The notes beneath the pieces were generated by a model. It was not told where the DNA came from. It worked only from the letters and a program-made list of their open reading frames with translations, and did no database searches. The translations under genes and the position numbers were made by a program. Positions 7,231 to 9,886 of a stretch of 9,886 nt of DNA are shown one piece after another; the stretch's first letter is position 1, and each line of letters opens with the position of its first letter. Location: assembly GCA_021772705.1 (NCBI GenBank), contig JAJFLN010000744.1:1-9886 (forward strand), in the 5' to 3' direction. Source of the DNA: Candidatus Cloacimonadota bacterium. Its GTDB lineage: Bacteria > Muiribacteriota > UBA6191 > JACPRK01.

Positions 7231-8829
7231 ATGTCTAGAAAAATGATAGATTGCCACGCTCTCCGTGACCCCGGAGAGAAGAAGCTCCTGAAGCGGACTT
7301 GCATGCTTCTGGGTATCAGCTACACCATAGTCTGCGGTCTGACCCTAAGCCTTTTCCTGGGCTGGATCATCGTCGCATTCCTGACCGTTGCGGTCCTCCG
7401 GAGCCGGTATCTGGCTGAGGCGATCGAGGTCAATGACGATCAGTTCCCCCGTCTCTGGGAGCTCGTCCGGAAGTGTGCGGCCCAGCTCGACGAGCCGGCG
7501 CCCAAGGTCTACGTCACGGCGGAGCCGGGCAACTGGCCCATCTACACCGTTCCCGTGCCGGAGCCGGCGATCCTGGTCCATTCCAACTTCCTCCGGATGC
7601 TGTCCGACGAGGAGCTGGAGTACTACATCTATCACGAGCTGGCCCATGGCAAGCTGGGGCACCGGACCTTCCTGAATCCGATCAACGTGCTGGAGAACGT
7701 GGGACCCATTTCGTGGATTCTGACCACGCCGCTGGAGGTCATGCGCTTCGCCCTCCGTCCCTGGCTCCGGCTGGCCGATTCATCCGCCGACCGGGTGGCC
7801 CTGGCCTGCATCGGTGGCCGCGTCGACGTGGCAGCCAGCGCCCTGGCCCGGGTAACTGCCGGCGAAGAGATCTACTCCATGGTTGACGCTCACGCCTTCC
7901 TGGCCCAGGCCCGGCGCTTGGAGCACAGCAAGCTGCTGGCCCTCTACGAGATCGCCACGGGACGGCTCGGCAACGCCCGCCGCCTCTCCTGGCTGGCGGA
8001 GTTCAGCGAGTCCGAGGGGTTCGCCCAGCTCTGCGAGCCGGTGGAACAGAAGCCTCGGCGAAACCTGTTGAAGTGGTTTGGCCGAAAGGCCCAGGAAGTG
8101 ACGGAGCTGGCCGTGAGCCGGCCCGCCCGCTCCACAGCGATGGTGGCCTTGCTGCTCCTGGCCCTGACGTGCCCCGTCCGCTCCGAGACCCTGATCCTGA
8201 ACAACGGTCTGAAGGTCGAGGGGTACATCGTCGGCGCCAAGCAGGGAAACTACCTGGTTCAGATCGGTTCCTACACGAAACGGGTACCTCAGGAGAGCGT
8301 GAAGCAGATCCTCGATGATGACGCCCCTCCGCCGGCAGCCACGACGGCAGCTCCATCCCTGGGCGGCTCGGCATCCCTCTCGTCACTTCTGAGCAATCTG
8401 GGTGGAGGGCAGTCCGGAGGCGGCGCCGGTTCTCTCTCGGCGCTTTTGGGCGGCATGGGAGGAGGCCAGTCTCCGGGAGGAAACGGCGCCTCACTGCAGC
8501 AGCTGATGGGAGCCCTGAGCGGATCGGGCCGAGGACCCGCCACAGGCGGCGCGGGCCTGGAGTCCTTGCTGGGAGGGATGAACCTCGGAGACCTTCAGGG
8601 TGGCACCGGTGGACAGGCTGGCCTGAGTGCCCTGGCAGACCGTTTCCAGAAGGCGGAGTTCCAGGAGAAGCTCCTGAGCCAGCTGGAGTCGCTGAATCAG
8701 AATGGACCCAACCCGGGCGCGGCGACGGAACACATCAAGCTGCTCCGGGGACTCTTCGGACAGCTGAACGCCACGGCAGCTCCGGCCAAACCGAGCAAGC
8801 CGAGCAAGCGGACAAAGAGCGGTAAGTAG
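7231..8829 (+). CDS. M48-type membrane zinc metallopeptidase with C-terminal beta domain and Gly-rich repeat extension
   Basis: A 532-residue protein. Residues 1-60 hold a 33-residue hydrophobic stretch (24-56) flanked by KKLLKR and RSR, best read as a tight membrane hairpin as in HtpX. A peptidase domain follows, with HELAH (H135, E136, H139) as zinc/catalytic motif and LADSSADR (181-188) at the place of the usual E-x-x-A-D motif; here the third-ligand position is D183 instead of Glu. Residues 301-315 (STAMVALLLLALTCP) form another membrane segment, preceded by basic residues, then a small beta-rich domain (319-361, ETLILNNGLKVEGYIV…VPQESVKQI). Residues 378-468 are five imperfect Gly/Ser/Gln-rich repeats around (S)LxxLLGGM, then a helical segment and a Lys/Pro/Ser tail. 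By the positive-inside rule the peptidase domain would be cytoplasmic and the C-terminus periplasmic. HtpX-like enzymes degrade damaged membrane proteins; the substrate here is unknown. The frame is continuous, so this is a natural fusion rather than a frameshift. The start was chosen from promoter and GAGG placement. Confidence 0.85.
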   Translation: MSRKMIDCHALRDPGEKKLLKRTCMLLGISYTIVCGLTLSLFLGWIIVAFLTVAVLRSRYLAEAIEVNDDQFPRLWELVRKCAAQLDEPAPKVYVTAEPGNWPIYTVPVPEPAILVHSNFLRMLSDEELEYYIYHELAHGKLGHRTFLNPINVLENVGPISWILTTPLEVMRFALRPWLRLADSSADRVALACIGGRVDVAASALARVTAGEEIYSMVDAHAFLAQARRLEHSKLLALYEIATGRLGNARRLSWLAEFSESEGFAQLCEPVEQKPRRNLLKWFGRKAQEVTELAVSRPARSTAMVALLLLALTCPVRSETLILNNGLKVEGYIVGAKQGNYLVQIGSYTKRVPQESVKQILDDDAPPPAATTAAPSLGGSASLSSLLSNLGGGQSGGGAGSLSALLGGMGGGQSPGGNGASLQQLMGALSGSGRGPATGGAGLESLLGGMNLGDLQGGTGGQAGLSALADRFQKAEFQEKLLSQLESLNQNGPNPGAATEHIKLLRGLFGQLNATAAPAKPSKPSKRTKSGK

Positions 8830-8834
8830 GCTCC

Positions 8835-9710
8835 CTACTCCTGAAAGACGCTCTGACGACGGGCCAGCAGTTTCTGGACCTCGCGCTGTATTCGCTCTCT
8901 GACCATGTCGGATAGAGCGTTGATGGTGATGTAGTCGTCGGCCTTGCTGGACGCGCCCTTCTTGAAGCGGATCGGTTCTCCGAAGTGGATGAAGAACTTC
9001 GCAGGCAGGGGCAGCACGCCCAGCAGCCCCAGCCAGGGGAAGGTCGGCGTGATGGGGAAATAGGGCAGCTTCAGCAGCTTCGCCAGGGGATAGACCTGAG
9101 CGAAGGTCGGGTAGGTCTCCTCCCCGCCGACCACTGCGACGGGAATGATCGGCGCCTCCGCCTCCAGGGCCATCTCGGCGAAGCCACCGCGGCCGAACCG
9201 GGCCAGCCTGTACCGATCCTTGTACAGCTTGGAAGTGCCCTTGATCCCCTCCGGGAACACGCCCACGAGCTCGTCGCGCTTCAGCAACGACCTGGCATTC
9301 TCGCGACAGGCCAGGACGAATCCCATCTTGTGCATCAGAGGAGCCAGAAAGGGAGTGGAGCAGAGCCACTTGAGGACCAGGTAACGGACGTGACGCCGAG
9401 AGGGGTGCTCCTTGAAGATCGCCTGGCGGATCATGGGTCCGTCGAAAGGCAGGGGTCCCGAGTGATTCGCCACCAGCAGTGCCCGCCCCGACTCGGGGAC
9501 GTTCTCGATTCCTGAAACCTCGACCCGGAACCAACGGGTGTAGAGGAAGTCCAGGAGAGGCTCCAGATACTCGCAGAAGAACTCCTCGTCCAGGCCAAAG
9601 TCATCCACCAAGGGCTGACCGGCGGCCGCCTTCTTCCGGGTTGCCGACTTGCGCACCACCGATCGGCGGCGACTCTTCCGTCGAGGAGCCGTTGCAGAAG
9701 TCTGAGCCAC
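8835..9710 (-). CDS. Lysophospholipid acyltransferase family protein (PlsC superfamily, Rv0502-like)
   Basis: A 291-residue glycerolipid acyltransferase-like protein that would transfer an acyl chain to a lysophospholipid or similar acceptor at the inner face of the membrane. The acyltransferase block ANHSGPLPFD (81-90) carries the catalytic His (H83) with Asp at D90, i.e. an H-x6-D spacing rather than H-x4-D; from memory the mycobacterial Rv0502 group has the same spacing. The later blocks fit: FPEGIKG (152-158), DRYRLARFGRGGFAEMA (165-181), PIIPVAVVGGEE (187-198) and FGEPI (243-247). The first 30 residues are strongly basic (RRKSRRRSVVRKS, ATRKKAAAG), which may help bind acidic lipid or may be a mis-called start. 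The start is GTG at 9710 with no clear Shine-Dalgarno sequence; in-frame GTG/TTG codons at residues 18-19 and 34-35 are alternatives. It converges with the M48 gene with only 5 bp between stops. The acceptor is unknown. Confidence 0.88.
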   Translation of the reverse strand: MAQTSATAPRRKSRRRSVVRKSATRKKAAAGQPLVDDFGLDEEFFCEYLEPLLDFLYTRWFRVEVSGIENVPESGRALLVANHSGPLPFDGPMIRQAIFKEHPSRRHVRYLVLKWLCSTPFLAPLMHKMGFVLACRENARSLLKRDELVGVFPEGIKGTSKLYKDRYRLARFGRGGFAEMALEAEAPIIPVAVVGGEETYPTFAQVYPLAKLLKLPYFPITPTFPWLGLLGVLPLPAKFFIHFGEPIRFKKGASSKADDYITINALSDMVRERIQREVQKLLARRQSVFQE

Positions 9711-9793
9711 GAGTTTCAGCCTATCCCCAGGCAGACGCCACCCGCAAGGGCTCCGGAGGGCGCAGGGTGCATGTCACCCAGGGGGTCCCCTCC

Positions 9794-9886
9794 TCCGTTC
9801 GCCCCACTATGGATGCCCGCATCCAGGACGACTGAATGGCCGAGTTTTCCCGATCCGTTCGTCCTACTATGGATGCCCGCATCCAT
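9794..9886. repeat. 32-bp direct repeat, two copies with 60-bp period, cut by right edge
   Basis: Copy 1 (9794-9825) and copy 2 (9854-9885) agree at 30 of 32 positions; the two differences are C-to-T at 9802/9862 and 9805/9865. They are separated by 28 bases of unrelated sequence. Each copy contains the hairpin GGATGC-CC-GCATCC, extended in copy 2 to ATGGATGC-CC-GCATCCAT. More copies may follow outside the window. The spacing is compatible with a CRISPR-like array, but with two imperfect copies and no cas gene a tandem or dispersed hairpin repeat is more likely. The rest of the gap (9711-9793) holds nothing identifiable beyond the expected promoter of the acyltransferase, for which no good hexamers were found. 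Confidence 0.65.

Noticed and set aside
8830..8834. Bidirectional terminator between the convergent M48 and acyltransferase genes
   Set aside because: Only 5 bp separate the stop codons and no clear hairpin with a T-run was seen around them.
8491..9534. 347-codon minus-strand frame across the M48/acyltransferase junction
   Set aside because: It is out of frame with the acyltransferase, which has all expected motifs, and shows no motif itself.
9794..9886. Calling the right-edge repeats a CRISPR array
   Set aside because: Only two copies, two mismatches, one spacer and no cas gene are visible, so it is reported as a repeat only.

Overview
This is a GC-rich bacterial window with mostly housekeeping genes in long ORFs and several repeat-bearing intergenic gaps. 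The taxon cannot be fixed from sequence alone. The mix of an HAE1-type RND pump, a long pure-TPR protein, an Rv0502-like acyltransferase and REP-like intergenic repeats would fit Acidobacteriota or a similar GC-rich, environmental lineage (inference, low confidence).

Layout: (1) 1-1278 (+), the C-terminal half of an RND transporter cut by the left edge. (2) 1298-2497 (-), a class I PLP aminotransferase, convergent with the RND gene across 19 bp. (3) 2498-2770, a non-coding gap with two different inverted-repeat structures. (4) 2771-4477 (-), a 568-residue protein built as a 24-residue leader plus sixteen 34-residue TPRs with no insertions. (5) 4478-4874, a gap with a block of four strong hairpins. 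(6) 4875-6848 (-), an ABC-F ATPase. (7) 6849-7230, a divergent intergenic region with a MITE-like 123-bp element (16-bp terminal inverted repeats, 6-bp flanking direct repeats) and a sigma70-type promoter. (8) 7231-8829 (+), an M48-type membrane metallopeptidase with an unusual C-terminal extension: a third membrane segment, a small beta domain and a Gly-rich repeat region. (9) 8835-9710 (-), an Rv0502-like lysophospholipid acyltransferase, convergent across 5 bp. (10) 9711-9886, a gap ending in two copies of a 32-bp repeat with a 60-bp period, cut by the right edge.

The genes do not form one pathway. The three minus-strand genes (ABC-F, TPR, aminotransferase) are separated by gaps of 397 and 273 bp and are probably transcribed separately. 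Membrane functions recur (RND efflux, M48 quality control, phospholipid acylation), but no operon links them. I see no rRNA, tRNA, transposase, phage gene or clear defence system. The best candidates for a second look are the M48 fusion protein and the set of unrelated structured repeats, one or two in every gap longer than about 170 bp.
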